Positions 1-9,389 of a DNA stretch of 64,000 nt are shown here, piece by piece. The stretch spans positions 1-64,000 of the forward strand of contig JAVBNU010000028.1 in assembly GCA_031551265.1 (NCBI GenBank), given 5' to 3'. Every line of letters begins with the position of its first letter. The first letter of the stretch is position 1. The translations under genes and the position numbers were made by a program. The notes beneath the pieces are model-generated. The model was not told the DNA's origin. It saw only the letters and a list, made by a program, of their open reading frames with translations, and did not search any database. Origin of the DNA: JAVBNU01 sp031551265 (lineage in GTDB: Bacteria; Cyanobacteriota; Vampirovibrionia; Gastranaerophilales; Gastranaerophilaceae).

Positions 1-872
1 AGACGCTAAATGAGATTTATAATTATTATGAGCAAACTCAAGAAAAGTCGAAAGCCTCATATATTATGTTGAATATCGCCCAAATTAATAAAGAGATTTA
101 TAAATACGAACAGGCAAAAACGATGTTTACAAGGATTTTGACGTTGGATTGCGAAAAACCGAATAGCTTGCTTGCCCGCGTAAAGCTTGATTTGGCTGAA
201 ATTGAGGAGAGCTCATCAAGGTTTCATGTCGCTAAAAATTTGTATAAAGAAGCGTTAGAGCATGCGAAACAGTCCGAGGATTCGCAGCTTTTAGCAGAAG
301 CATACTTTAAATACGCGCTGCAAGAGGACGACGAAGGCAATATTGATTCTGCTATGCAAAATTATTTGAACTGCATAAAAATTTCAGAAAATCCTGAGGA
401 AAACACGTATTTGTCCTCTGCTTATACAAATTTAGCCTCCATTTATTTAGAGCGGAATAATCCGAATGACGCGATAAAGTATTTCAACCTAGCGCTCAAA
501 TTAGATGAAAAACAGTCTAATTTTGAGGGCTTGCATTTTATTTATACGAAGTTAGGCGAGTTATACCAAAAAAATAATGATCAAGAAGCAATGACAATGT
601 ATATGAAGGCTCTTTTCGCCGCGCAAAATCTCAAAGATGATTTTTACGTTGCATCGACACATCTGGATATCGGCGACTATTATTATAGCCGGCAAAAAAA
701 TGAACTCGCGCTAAAATCATATCTTCAGGCACAAAAATACGCGAGACAAAAAAACTCTGTTGAAAACACCGAAAAAATAAGAGTGCGTATCAAAGATATT
801 GCAGTTAAAATGGGTAAACAAAAGTTTAATGAATATATGGATAAGTTGAGAAGTCATGCAAGAAAAAAATAA
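1..872 (+). CDS. TPR-repeat protein, 5' end outside the window
   Basis: The frame is open from base 3 with no stop, so the gene begins upstream; an internal Met at 66 is not a convincing start. The visible 290 residues are tandem tetratricopeptide-like helical pairs of about 35-40 residues, with typical spacing of A, Y, L and G (for example AYTNLASIYLERNNPNDAIK and HLDIGDYYYSRQKNELALKS). The protein is cytoplasmic as far as visible: no signal peptide or membrane segment remains in view. TPR arrays bind other proteins; the partner cannot be told. The 3' end overlaps rsmG by 17 bases, so the two are translationally coupled. Confidence 0.8.
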   Translation, partial: TLNEIYNYYEQTQEKSKASYIMLNIAQINKEIYKYEQAKTMFTRILTLDCEKPNSLLARVKLDLAEIEESSSRFHVAKNLYKEALEHAKQSEDSQLLAEAYFKYALQEDDEGNIDSAMQNYLNCIKISENPEENTYLSSAYTNLASIYLERNNPNDAIKYFNLALKLDEKQSNFEGLHFIYTKLGELYQKNNDQEAMTMYMKALFAAQNLKDDFYVASTHLDIGDYYYSRQKNELALKSYLQAQKYARQKNSVENTEKIRVRIKDIAVKMGKQKFNEYMDKLRSHARKK

Positions 873-1557
873 TATAAACATCTCGGAAAGCTGTTTAGAC
901 AGCTTGAAGTCATTTCAAAAAGATTTTTTAGAATACAATGCTCATACAAATTTAATCAGCAAAAATGACGCAGACGTGATATTTGAGAAACATATTTATG
1001 ACAGCCTTGCGCTGCAGCTGTTTTTGGAAAAATATAATTTATCGGAGAAATCTCAAAATCTCATTGATATCGGCACGGGCGGCGGGTTTCCGGCTTTGCC
1101 GTTAGCTTTTTGTTATAAAAATTTGAATATCCTGGCTTTGGATTCAACAGCTAAAAAGATTGCGTTCATCACTTCAATGAGAGAAAAGCATAATTTAAAC
1201 AATTTGAAGGCCATATGTGAACGCGTCGAGGATTTGCCCGATATATTCTGGGAAGATTATGATATAGCGACAACCCGCGCTCTTGCACGTTTGAATGTAA
1301 TTTTAGAATATACAGTGCCATACTTAAAAATTGGCGGCTACTGCGTAGCTTATAAGTCGAAACTCGTGGATGAGGAAATCGAAGAGGCAAAAGTAGCACT
1401 AAAGACTTTAGGCGCAGAAGTTATAGACAAAATACCATACGAATTGCCACTCAAGGAAGATTTCGAGCGGTATTTGGTTGTTATAAAAAAAGTGGCGAAA
1501 ACCCCGGCAGGATTCCCACGCAAAAACGGAGTAATTAAAAAACGCCCGCTTAAATAA
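856..1557 (+). CDS. rsmG: 16S rRNA (guanine-527 N7) methyltransferase RsmG
   Basis: RsmG (GidB) transfers a methyl group from S-adenosylmethionine to N7 of G527 in 16S rRNA of the small ribosomal subunit. The 233 residues match the usual family length. The SAM-binding loop reads LIDIGTGGGFPALPLA at about residues 70-85, followed by the acidic ribose contact (LALDSTAKK) and the family-typical TTRALARL segment near residue 140. The C-terminal tail is basic. The start overlaps the preceding TPR gene, and the stop lies 5 bases from the end of the converging histidine-kinase gene, with no terminator between them. Confidence 0.95.
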   Translation: MQEKNNINISESCLDSLKSFQKDFLEYNAHTNLISKNDADVIFEKHIYDSLALQLFLEKYNLSEKSQNLIDIGTGGGFPALPLAFCYKNLNILALDSTAKKIAFITSMREKHNLNNLKAICERVEDLPDIFWEDYDIATTRALARLNVILEYTVPYLKIGGYCVAYKSKLVDEEIEEAKVALKTLGAEVIDKIPYELPLKEDFERYLVVIKKVAKTPAGFPRKNGVIKKRPLK

Positions 1558-1562
1558 GACTG

Positions 1563-4409
1563 CTAAATATGCGTTGTTGCCGTTGAGGTACCGTGTTTTA
1601 TGATTTTTTCAGTGAGATCTTTTTGGTTGACCGGCTTGGTCAAATAATCGTCCATGCCTGCCTCCAGACACGCATCACCATCACCAACCATTGCATTCGC
1701 AGTAAGTGCGATAATCGGCAGTCGTCTCAAATTTCTTTCCGCTTCGATTTTTCTAATATGCTTTGTCGCTGCATATCCATCCATAACAGGCATTTGGCAG
1801 TCCATCAGTACCACATCATATTCTTTAGCAAAAACAGTATCTATAGCCTCCTGACCATCACTCGCCAAATCACAATCAAAACCCGCATTGCTGAGTATTT
1901 TTAACACCAGTTTTTGGTTTATTTCATTATCTTCAACCAAAAGAACTTTTATGCGTTTATCCTTGTGCATTTCTCCAATTGTGTGTTTTGTGATCAGGGT
2001 ATTTTTATTTTCTTCCTTCGCTGCCGCATATGAAGGGTCTATCACCACCGAAAAGCAATCCAGCAACTCTTTTTTACGCAGCGGCTTGGACAAATATGCG
2101 TCAATATTTAATTCCTGCGCCATTTTATGATCACCGATTTGGGTTCGTGAAGTGAACAATATAACCGGTATATTTTTGAAGCGCTCGTCCTGCTTCAACA
2201 TATTAATCAGGTCGATTCCGTCTTTTTCAGGCATTTGGTAGTCTGTTAAAACTAAATCGAATGTTTTTTTGGAATTTTTTAATATCTCGAACGCAACGTC
2301 AACATTATACGCTGAAACAACTGTTGATTTGAAATCACCCATATATTGTCTGACTATTTCCACGTTAGTTTCAATATCGTCAACAACAAGTATATTAAGC
2401 CCGTTGAGGTCTTTGGAGAATTCTAATTTTACGTCATTTTTAGTTTGGTCAATCACAAATTCGCCCGTGAAAGAGAATGTTGAGCCTTTACCTACTTCGC
2501 TTTCAACGCTAACTTGTCCGTTTATGGCTTCAATAATTTTTTTAGAAATTGTAAGCCCTAAGCCTGTACCGCCATATTGGCGTGTGGTGGAGCTGTCGGC
2601 CTGAGTAAAGGATTCGAAAATTCTTTGCTGATTCTCTTTCGCAATCCCAATCCCGGTATCACTGATTTGGAACATCAGTTTTATTTTTTTATCGATTTTG
2701 GAAATCAATTTAACATCAATCGAAATTTCGCCTTCAAACGTAAATTTCAATGCGTTTGATACAAAATTCGTCAAAACCTGACGTAATCGCGTCGGGTCAC
2801 CAATAATTCTTTCAGGCACATCTGAACGACATAATGCCGTTACCTCTATATTTTTTTGTGATGCGACAGGCGAGGCCAATAGCGCAACATCTTCAATGAT
2901 ATAGCGCAAATTGAAGCTTGTCATCTCCAATTCCATTTTACCAGACTCTATTTTTGAAAGGTCGAGAATCTCATTGAGTAATGTCATAAGATTTTCCGAG
3001 GATTTTTTCACTTCCTTAGTAAAATCACGCTGCTCATCGCTCAAATTAGTCTGCTCTAACAACTGCAAAAAGCCCATTATCCCATTCATCGGCGTTCTTA
3101 TTTCATGGCTCATGTTCGCGAGAAATTCACTTTTTGCGTTGCTACGGTGGATATATTCTTTTAAGTCGCGTTTCATATTATTAAATGATTCTGCCAAAAC
3201 CCCGAACTCATCACTAGAAGGGATTTCCAAATCTGCAATCTCCAAACATCCTCTTGCGACTTCCTCCATATATTCTTTTATTGCATCAAGAGGTTTCATC
3301 ATTTTTTTCAAAATTATGATATTAATCAGGCTGATACTAAAAACTAAAAATACCAGACACGAAAAAATTACCCATATGTTAAAGTAAAAGCTCTTTAAAA
3401 TAGAATTATACGGTATTGATACCACAAAACTCCAGTGTTCCTCAAGCCCAGGTACCGAAATTGAATTAAATACACGCAAAAACTTGCCTTCTGCAGTCTC
3501 CGCTGTTATCGTAAAACTCTGACCGGCTTTTATTTCCTCAAAATACTCACTCATACCCTTTTCTTCAAGAAAACTTTTTCTGTTTTTTTCAGGATGCTTT
3601 GTATCCAGCAAATAGTTACCATTACTCGTCAAAACAGAAATATATCCGTCCATAATATCCATCGCATTCAACTCATCAAGCAGTGACTGCAAAATTATGT
3701 CTGTTCCTATCACGCCTATAATATTATTTTGGTATAAAAGCGGTGCAACAACGGACGTCATAGGTAAATATCCCATATCTTTTGAAGTGTCTATATACGG
3801 CTCAATCAGCATCATTCTCTTGTTTTCAACAGGGCCGGTAAACCAATCTGCTGTTATATTATACTCATGTGTTTCTTGTCGTATAGGAACAACCAGATTT
3901 TTATTTCTTAGTAATGTTATCTCCAAACGCCCAGTCTCATCCACAATGAGAGCTGAGTTAATTTTTTTATTTTTATAGTTTAAATCAGGTTTCTCAAAAA
4001 CATTAGGCAAAAATATTGTATACAAGTCATACAAATTTTTGTTTTGTTCCATTTCATCATACAATATTTCGTAAATATCTTCATGCGGATTTCTACTTTT
4101 GTGGACAGTTTTATATATTATGTTCTCAAGTGTTCCAACGGTTGTTTTGGCCTCAATTATATTTTTTTCAAAATCTTTCGAGTGCGATTTTGAGATTTCA
4201 ATTGCCAACTCTTTGGCACGTTCTATTTCATTAAAATATGAATTTAACAATAAAATGCCGGCAAAAATAATAAACCCTACAATCACGCACAGCGAAGTTG
4301 TTATGTTGATTTTGGTAGATAAATTTTGATTATGGAAATTTTTGAATTTTAAATACCTAAAGACGTTCATAGACACTATTTTAACATTGCATAAAATGTC
4401 AAAAATCAT
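1563..4409 (-). CDS. Hybrid sensor histidine kinase with two receiver domains
   Basis: A membrane phosphorelay sensor of up to 948 residues. Order from the N-terminus: a transmembrane helix, a large extracytoplasmic region of about 300 residues resembling a dCache sensor, a second transmembrane helix, HAMP, HisKA with phosphoacceptor His435 in ANMSHEIRTPMNG, and an HATPase domain with N, G1 (DTGIGI) and G2 (GGTGLGL) boxes. Two receiver domains follow (LVVDDIETN...LTDYQMP and LLVEDNEIN...LMDCQMP). No Hpt domain or DNA-binding output is seen, so the phosphate acceptor downstream lies elsewhere. The longest frame starts at 4409; the ATG at 4370 (MNVFRYLKFK) is equally plausible because neither has a clear ribosome-binding site. 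Ligand unknown. Confidence 0.9.
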   Translation of the reverse strand: MIFDILCNVKIVSMNVFRYLKFKNFHNQNLSTKINITTSLCVIVGFIIFAGILLLNSYFNEIERAKELAIEISKSHSKDFEKNIIEAKTTVGTLENIIYKTVHKSRNPHEDIYEILYDEMEQNKNLYDLYTIFLPNVFEKPDLNYKNKKINSALIVDETGRLEITLLRNKNLVVPIRQETHEYNITADWFTGPVENKRMMLIEPYIDTSKDMGYLPMTSVVAPLLYQNNIIGVIGTDIILQSLLDELNAMDIMDGYISVLTSNGNYLLDTKHPEKNRKSFLEEKGMSEYFEEIKAGQSFTITAETAEGKFLRVFNSISVPGLEEHWSFVVSIPYNSILKSFYFNIWVIFSCLVFLVFSISLINIIILKKMMKPLDAIKEYMEEVARGCLEIADLEIPSSDEFGVLAESFNNMKRDLKEYIHRSNAKSEFLANMSHEIRTPMNGIMGFLQLLEQTNLSDEQRDFTKEVKKSSENLMTLLNEILDLSKIESGKMELEMTSFNLRYIIEDVALLASPVASQKNIEVTALCRSDVPERIIGDPTRLRQVLTNFVSNALKFTFEGEISIDVKLISKIDKKIKLMFQISDTGIGIAKENQQRIFESFTQADSSTTRQYGGTGLGLTISKKIIEAINGQVSVESEVGKGSTFSFTGEFVIDQTKNDVKLEFSKDLNGLNILVVDDIETNVEIVRQYMGDFKSTVVSAYNVDVAFEILKNSKKTFDLVLTDYQMPEKDGIDLINMLKQDERFKNIPVILFTSRTQIGDHKMAQELNIDAYLSKPLRKKELLDCFSVVIDPSYAAAKEENKNTLITKHTIGEMHKDKRIKVLLVEDNEINQKLVLKILSNAGFDCDLASDGQEAIDTVFAKEYDVVLMDCQMPVMDGYAATKHIRKIEAERNLRRLPIIALTANAMVGDGDACLEAGMDDYLTKPVNQKDLTEKIIKHGTSTATTHI

Positions 4410-4480
4410 TTATTAGCACTATAATTTATAAAATAACGCTCGAAAAGCGGTATATATGACCCAAATCATTTAAAGTCAGC

Positions 4481-5914
4481 TTATTGTTCATAAACTTTAA
4501 CATATTCTTGCGCGCTTTTTTCCCAGCTAAAATCACTCTGCATCGCGTTTTTTATCAGCGCAAGCCTTGTGTTTTTATCATGAAAAATATTAAGCGCGAT
4601 ATTCATACACTCTAAAATATCTTCAGGCTCGTATCGCCAAAATTTGAAACCTGTCGCACCATCCAGAGGATAGCCGGTAACAGTATTTTCGAGCCCGCCA
4701 ACTGCACGCACAATCGGCAAAGCACCATATTTCATAGCAATCAACTGACTCAGCCCGCATGGCTCAAAATGTGACGGCATTAAAAATAAATCACTGCCTG
4801 CATAAATTTTCCTGCTAATTTCATCACTATATTCCGTGTTAATTCTTATATTGCGACTCCCTGACGCTAGCTTGGCAAGCGCCTGTTCGTATTTTTTGTC
4901 GCCCGAGCCCAAAATTATGAACTGCGCATTCATTGATTTTAGCTCTTTTTTAATTCTTAAAAGAAGTTCAAAACCCTTTTGTTCAACCAGTCTTGAGACC
5001 ATACCAATCAAGGGTACATTTTCATCAAAATTAAGTCCGAAAATCTCGCATATTTCTTTTTTACAAGCGAGTTTATTCTCCACCGTATCAAGATCAAACT
5101 GCTTGACTAAACTTTCGTCAGTTTTTGGGTTATAAATCGAATAATCAATACCATTAAGTATTCCAACGATTTTATTTGAATGTTCACGCAATGACCAGTC
5201 AAGCCCGCAGCCAAATTCCTCTGTCTGAATTTCCTGCGCATAGCGTGGCGAAACTGCTACAATTTTATCACTCAAATTTATGCCACCTTTGAGCCAATTA
5301 ACAGCTCCGTATTTTTCAACGCCTTCGGGCACAAAAAGTTCCTCTGGCAAGCCTGCAAATTCAAGGATATCTTGATAATAAATACCTTGGTACGCCAGAT
5401 TATGAATCGAGAAAATAATTTTCGACTGCATGAAAAACTCGTCGTTTTTGTAATTTGTTCTCAAATAAGCCGCCGCAATCGCTGTGTGCCAATCATTGAG
5501 GTGAACCGCATCGGGTTTAAAGTTGAGCAGCTTTGCGTACTCTAATGCCGCTTTGGACAATATTACATAACGTTCATGTTCGTACAAAACATCCATCGTG
5601 GGCGGGTAAACGGTGTCAAAGGATGAAAAATATTTTTTGTTGTCTATAAAAAACACGTTCACATCAGTATCAGGCAATTTCCCCATTTTAAGAGTGCAAA
5701 AATATTCGCTTTTGTCGAAAGTGAGTTTGATTTTCGAGTTTGGAATCTCTTTAATATCATATTTTTCGATATCGACACACCCGTATAATGGTGTGAAAAT
5801 GGCACAAGTCACTCCGGCTTTTTCCAGTGCTTTCGGCAGGCTGCCAACAACCTCGCCAAGCCCGCCAGCTTTCGAAAAGGGTGCTACCTCAGCTGATATG
5901 AACATTACTTTCAT
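4481..5914 (-). CDS. glgA: Glycogen (starch) synthase GlgA
   Basis: A GT5 glycosyltransferase that extends alpha-1,4-glucan chains from ADP-glucose. The N-terminus carries the ADP-glucose-binding KAGGLGEV motif at about residues 16-23. The C-terminal Rossmann domain has the family-typical HFEPCGLSQLIAMKYGALPIVR stretch, of which HFEPCGLSQ is the key part, near residue 370. Length (477) is normal. A ribosome-binding site (AAGGT) lies 6 bases before the ATG. It is transcribed in the same direction as ruvA, 9 bases away, which suggests co-transcription without a functional link. With the ROK glucokinase and GAPDH in this window it points to glucose-based carbon storage. Confidence 0.96.
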   Translation of the reverse strand: MKVMFISAEVAPFSKAGGLGEVVGSLPKALEKAGVTCAIFTPLYGCVDIEKYDIKEIPNSKIKLTFDKSEYFCTLKMGKLPDTDVNVFFIDNKKYFSSFDTVYPPTMDVLYEHERYVILSKAALEYAKLLNFKPDAVHLNDWHTAIAAAYLRTNYKNDEFFMQSKIIFSIHNLAYQGIYYQDILEFAGLPEELFVPEGVEKYGAVNWLKGGINLSDKIVAVSPRYAQEIQTEEFGCGLDWSLREHSNKIVGILNGIDYSIYNPKTDESLVKQFDLDTVENKLACKKEICEIFGLNFDENVPLIGMVSRLVEQKGFELLLRIKKELKSMNAQFIILGSGDKKYEQALAKLASGSRNIRINTEYSDEISRKIYAGSDLFLMPSHFEPCGLSQLIAMKYGALPIVRAVGGLENTVTGYPLDGATGFKFWRYEPEDILECMNIALNIFHDKNTRLALIKNAMQSDFSWEKSAQEYVKVYEQ

Positions 5915-5923
5915 AAACTTACC

Positions 5924-6553
5924 TTAGGTTGAATGTGTTGCCAAAAATTGAAGTGAGAGTTTCAAAATTTCTTCTGAATTTTTATTATCGGTTGTGCTGT
6001 TTGCAGCGTAATTAATTGCCGATTTAATTTCGTTTATTGAATATCCGAACGAAAGCAGCACAGCCTGTGCTTCACTCACTACATCTTGAGAAACATTTGA
6101 GCCGATTTTTTCTTCTATAACAATCGGGGTTTTTTGCTGCCAGTTGATTAACTTGTCTTTCAATTCTAAAATTATTTTCTTAGCGAGTTTCGGCCCAACG
6201 CCCTTAGCCGCTGAAAGCGCTCGCTCATCCTCTCTTATAACTGCCGAAATCAGGTCACACCCGCTTAACTCATCCAGCAGAATTAACGCGACTTTAACGC
6301 CAACACCTGAAACGCTCTGTAAAATATTAAAAATATCACGTTCTTCTTTCAGCGCAAAACCACACAAAATCATCGCATCTTCACGATGTACAAGTGTGAC
6401 GTATAGTTTAGCTGCCTCGTTAATCTCGCCAAGCAGGCTGATTGTGCGTGCGTTTGTCTCTATCAAATATCCTATATTATTGCACTCAACGGTCACTGAA
6501 GACTTGTTCGAAAGGTTCTTGGAAACTAAAGTACCTTTTATATAATCATACAT
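5924..6553 (-). CDS. ruvA: Holliday junction branch-migration protein RuvA
   Basis: RuvA binds four-way DNA junctions and loads the RuvB motor during recombination repair. The 209 residues have the usual three parts: an OB-fold domain opening with MYDYIKGTLV, a middle domain with two helix-hairpin-helix motifs (LQSVSGVGVKVALILLDEL and AAKGVGPKLAKKIILELKDK), and a C-terminal RuvB-binding three-helix domain (VVSEAQAVLLSFGYS). No ruvB or ruvC is adjacent. The start lies 5 bases after the stop of the upstream TPR gene, and the only purine-rich stretch (GAGGAAT) is 10-13 bases upstream, so translation may be partly coupled. Confidence 0.95.
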   Translation of the reverse strand: MYDYIKGTLVSKNLSNKSSVTVECNNIGYLIETNARTISLLGEINEAAKLYVTLVHREDAMILCGFALKEERDIFNILQSVSGVGVKVALILLDELSGCDLISAVIREDERALSAAKGVGPKLAKKIILELKDKLINWQQKTPIVIEEKIGSNVSQDVVSEAQAVLLSFGYSINEIKSAINYAANSTTDNKNSEEILKLSLQFLATHST

Positions 6554-6558
6554 ATCGG

Positions 6559-7149
6559 TTATAATTCCTCATTTTTCAGCTTTGTGTAAGTATCCATCGC
6601 CTCCTGGGCTTTTTTTTCATTGTTCATTTTGGTGTACGTCAGCGAAAGATTATAGTAAAACTCAGATATAGTAGGCTTTATCATCATTGCTTTAACAAAA
6701 TCAGCTTTCGCGTCCTTGTAGTTGCCCATATTGTAATAACAGCATCCACGGTTGTAATAAGCGAATGCAAAATCTTTATTATGTTTGAGAGTATTATTGT
6801 AGTTGAGTATGGCCGAGCTGTACTTGCCGTCTTCCATGTATAAATTTGCCAAATTATAATATGCTTTATAATACTTGGGATTTATCTGGATTGAGCGCTG
6901 CAAATGATATGTAGCTTCAATTGGCTTATTATTATCCTGAAAAATATTCGCCATCAACAAATAAATTTCCTCGTCACGCTCACGTTCAGGGATTTTTGAA
7001 AATATTTTGTAAGCCTCGTTAATATTATTTTGGCTGTATAACAACACACCCTGCTTTTTCATTATTTCGTACTCAGGCGCCATATCAAACGCACACGCTT
7101 GAGACATAAATAAAGCTAATACAAAAAATGTTGTAAATAATTTCCTCAT
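6559..7149 (-). CDS. Secreted or periplasmic TPR protein
   Basis: From ATG 7149 the 196-residue product opens with a clean signal peptide (MRKLFTTFFVLALFMSQACA). A cysteine just before the likely cleavage site makes a lipoprotein possible, but the lipobox is poor. At least four TPR units follow (for example YKAYYNLANLYMEDGKYSSA and FAYAYYNRGCCYYNMGNYKDA-like segments). A longer frame begins at 7176, but that part overlaps a strong promoter, so 7149 is preferred. A TATAAT box sits 6 bases before this ATG and there is no Shine-Dalgarno, so the mRNA is probably leaderless. The gene leads the ruvA-glgA strand. Function unknown beyond protein scaffolding. Confidence 0.82.
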   Translation of the reverse strand: MRKLFTTFFVLALFMSQACAFDMAPEYEIMKKQGVLLYSQNNINEAYKIFSKIPERERDEEIYLLMANIFQDNNKPIEATYHLQRSIQINPKYYKAYYNLANLYMEDGKYSSAILNYNNTLKHNKDFAFAYYNRGCCYYNMGNYKDAKADFVKAMMIKPTISEFYYNLSLTYTKMNNEKKAQEAMDTYTKLKNEEL

Positions 7150-7155
7150 AATAAA

Positions 7156-7184
7156 ATTATACAGAGTCCACAGCAAAAGTCCAA
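7156..7184 (-). promoter_or_regulatory. Sigma70-type promoter, leaderless, for the secreted TPR gene
   Basis: Read on the minus strand: TTGGAC (7184-7179), 17 bases, TATAAT (7161-7156), then six bases and the ATG at 7149. The expected transcription start falls on or next to the start codon. Confidence 0.75.
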
Positions 7185-7244
7185 CATGAGAGAATATAAA
7201 TGTGTAAGCCCCACCTGCTAAATTAACATCCAGCGGGGAGTCAT

Positions 7245-7333
7245 CCCGTGCTCGACACGGGATCTATCCATCTTGGTAATATAACATCAAATTGGTAAGA
7301 TACCGGATATTTTTCTGTGAAAAATTCCGGTAT
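7245..7333. repeat. Two intergenic hairpin repeats
   Basis: The 315-base spacer 7150-7464 holds no convincing gene. It has a perfect hairpin CCCGTG-CTCGA-CACGGG at 7245-7261 and a long stem with arms ATACCGGA and TCCGGTAT plus an AT-rich inner stem at 7300-7333. A degenerate 'tctcacgcaccg' fragment of a repeat found elsewhere in the window lies at about 7438-7450. These look like dispersed intergenic repeats and are too far from both neighbours' ends to call terminators. Confidence 0.55.
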
Positions 7334-7464
7334 GACAGTAAGTAGTGTGCTTCTTTCGTTGGCAAAATACCAGTATTTTGCACAACTCACCAAGTCATTG
7401 TCACTAATGCTCGCTCTGCTTGCAAAGTGCCAAGGACGTCTCACGCACCGACTTTAACTGTGAC

Positions 7465-8376
7465 TTACACAACCTGTGTTGTTTTAAAGTGCAGCTTCGC
7501 TATTTTTTTCAATTCGCTTTTGCCGTGTTGCGCGGCGAATGCTTTTGCTTGCTTAATAACGGTATCAGACGCGCCTTTCGAGAGATCCATACTATATCTT
7601 TTTTGCAGCTCATCCATTCTAATAACAAACTCGGCACGCGCAACAACCGATGCCGCCGCAACTGCAATATCACTTTCAGCCTTGTGTCTTTGTTCAAGTT
7701 TTATTTGACGACCTGATTTCATAAGCGCATTTTTAATCAAACTCTCATCGCCAAACTTATCCGACAATGCGTATTCGCAAGGTTGTTTTTCCAAAATGTT
7801 TTCTATTACCCTTGCATGCCCCCAGGCTAGAAGTTTGTTCAGGTTTTTAAATTTATCATACAACTCGTTGTATTTTTCAGGGCCAATTGTCACGAGCGAA
7901 AAAATGCTGTTATTCTTTATTTCAGCCGCATATTTTTTTATTATTGTGTCATTTAATTTTTTACTGTCTTTCACGCCGAGCTTAATGAATTTTTCACGAT
8001 TAGCATCGGTAATCAAAACACCTGCAATAACCAGCGGGCCGAAGTAATCGCCCTTGCCAGACTCGTCCGTTCCGATGTATGTGCTATACGCAGCGCCTGA
8101 AGCTTCGTAGGGTGCACCCACCAGTGCACCGGGTGGCAGACTAAGGCTTCGCTGTTGATATATCCCCATTGAGATTTCGAGTTCCTGCACAATTTCGGAT
8201 ACGTCAGCGCCCTGAATTAAAAACTTGCCACTGTTATAAAATATTGCAGTCGCGCCTTTTAGTTTGGCTTTGAATTTTGAGTATTGAAAATCCTCAAACT
8301 CAGCGCCTCGCGCCGACAAAAAATTCCTCAACTCCGACTCTTTGTTCAAGTCAAATTTCTGCGTGTATGTGTTCAT
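7465..8376 (-). CDS. rnhC: Ribonuclease HIII
   Basis: RNase HIII cuts the RNA strand of RNA-DNA hybrids. The N-terminal ~85 residues form the TBP-like substrate-binding domain specific to HIII. The catalytic domain starts at TYIGTDESGKGDYFGPLVIA, carrying the DESGKGD signature with the catalytic Asp and Glu, and later acidic residues lie in VKDSKKL and in the ALSDKFGDE segment. Length of 303 fits the family. The ATG at 8376 is preferred to a TTG one codon upstream; TGGA lies 6 bases before it. No other RNase H gene is visible here. Confidence 0.95.
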   Translation of the reverse strand: MNTYTQKFDLNKESELRNFLSARGAEFEDFQYSKFKAKLKGATAIFYNSGKFLIQGADVSEIVQELEISMGIYQQRSLSLPPGALVGAPYEASGAAYSTYIGTDESGKGDYFGPLVIAGVLITDANREKFIKLGVKDSKKLNDTIIKKYAAEIKNNSIFSLVTIGPEKYNELYDKFKNLNKLLAWGHARVIENILEKQPCEYALSDKFGDESLIKNALMKSGRQIKLEQRHKAESDIAVAAASVVARAEFVIRMDELQKRYSMDLSKGASDTVIKQAKAFAAQHGKSELKKIAKLHFKTTQVV

Positions 8377-8488
8377 CAAAATTCCATTTAATACGTAAAT
8401 ATTAAATAAATTATAGCATTAAAAAATGTCTGATGGGCAATAGCACGCTCGGCGTTTCTAACGTTATAAAAATATAAGATTATTAAAC

Positions 8489-8896
8489 CTAATCCAAAAA
8501 GAACTGTTCTCTGATGGGGTTTCCGAAAGAATCGTTCATTATAATAGCTTCGCCTTGCTCGGTGTAGGAGAGATTATTAACGTTTGGGAATGAGTCATGC
8601 GTGATAGTGCCTTTTGGCAAAGCCAGCACGTCACGTGTATAATCCGAGTTCGGATATTTTAGAATACGCTCGCGAATTGATTTAGGCAGGTCACAAAATT
8701 TTTCCACATTAATTGTTGTGGTTTCGTTGTTGATAATAACTTTGCCGTTTTTAATGCCCGAAAACGGAGCTGTTAACTCCGGCAACGTCGGGTCATACTG
8801 CTCACTCTCAGGTATAATTGCTTTACCTGTTTCTAAATCATATTCAATATCACCAACAAAAGCACGACCATTTATTATAATGATTTCTTTGTCCAT
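8489..8896 (-). CDS. Unrecognised 135-residue protein, related to its upstream neighbour
   Basis: No known family recognised. The middle holds a block (FCDLPKSIRERILKYPNSDY, then TRDVLA) that matches the C-terminal block of the protein encoded at 8928-9248 (FSKLKPEVKKLIAKMPNSEF, then ARDVLA), so the two share a domain. The N-terminus (MDKEIIIINGRAFVGDIEYD) looks like beta strands. No signal peptide or membrane segment. Ribosome-binding site GAGG lies 7 bases before the ATG. The gene follows its relative by 31 bases on the same strand and is probably in the same transcript. Confidence 0.7.
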   Translation of the reverse strand: MDKEIIIINGRAFVGDIEYDLETGKAIIPESEQYDPTLPELTAPFSGIKNGKVIINNETTTINVEKFCDLPKSIRERILKYPNSDYTRDVLALPKGTITHDSFPNVNNLSYTEQGEAIIMNDSFGNPIREQFFLD

Positions 8897-8927
8897 AATT
8901 ATGCCTCAATTTGTATGTGTATCTAAA

Positions 8928-9248
8928 TTATACACTTGCGAGGACGTCTCTGGCAAATTCAGAGTTTGGCATTTTGGCTATTAATTTTTTTACTTCAGGC
9001 TTTAATTTGCTAAAAGTTTGCGGCGGGATACTCGTAGCTTTGCGGTTGCAGCTTACGATTCCATTATGAGTATCATAATTTCTCTCGGCGCCAATACGTT
9101 TATTCCATTGGTCAGCGAGTTCTTGGAATGTGATATTCGAATGTGGCAATGAAATAACCAATTGCGGACTGTACGGCGTTGTCGCATTGTTGCGCATAGA
9201 TTCTGCCGCTGTGTAATTTGATACTTTTACATTGTTAATATTACTCAT
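8928..9248 (-). CDS. Unrecognised 106-residue protein with shared PNS-RDVLA domain
   Basis: No known family recognised. The C-terminal 30 residues carry the F-x2-L-x3-V/I-x3-I-x2-PNS-[DE]-[FY]-[AT]-RDVLA pattern shared with the next gene downstream; the rest is unlike it. The N-terminus (MSNINNVKVSNYTAAESMRN) is polar and rich in Asn and Ser, like several other small proteins in this window. GGGTG lies 5 bases before the ATG. It is first in a two-gene unit and divergent from the membrane-protein gene at 9544. Cytoplasmic by composition. Confidence 0.7.
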   Translation of the reverse strand: MSNINNVKVSNYTAAESMRNNATTPYSPQLVISLPHSNITFQELADQWNKRIGAERNYDTHNGIVSCNRKATSIPPQTFSKLKPEVKKLIAKMPNSEFARDVLASV

Positions 9249-9389
9249 AATTTCACCCTGCCTTGCTGCTCAGTTATACCCTCTTCTATAAGAATAAAAA
9301 CATTTTTTTCAACAGAAATTCAGTTTTTCATTTTTTTGTTACAATTCTTAAACTTGATGAGTTTAGACACATTACTTTATTATTATAGC

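Noticed and set aside
1169..1399. 76-codon open frame on the minus strand
   Set aside because: Lies entirely within rsmG, which has clear family motifs; a shadow frame.
7241..7444. 67-codon minus-strand frame
   Set aside because: Consists of hairpin repeats and has no ribosome-binding site.
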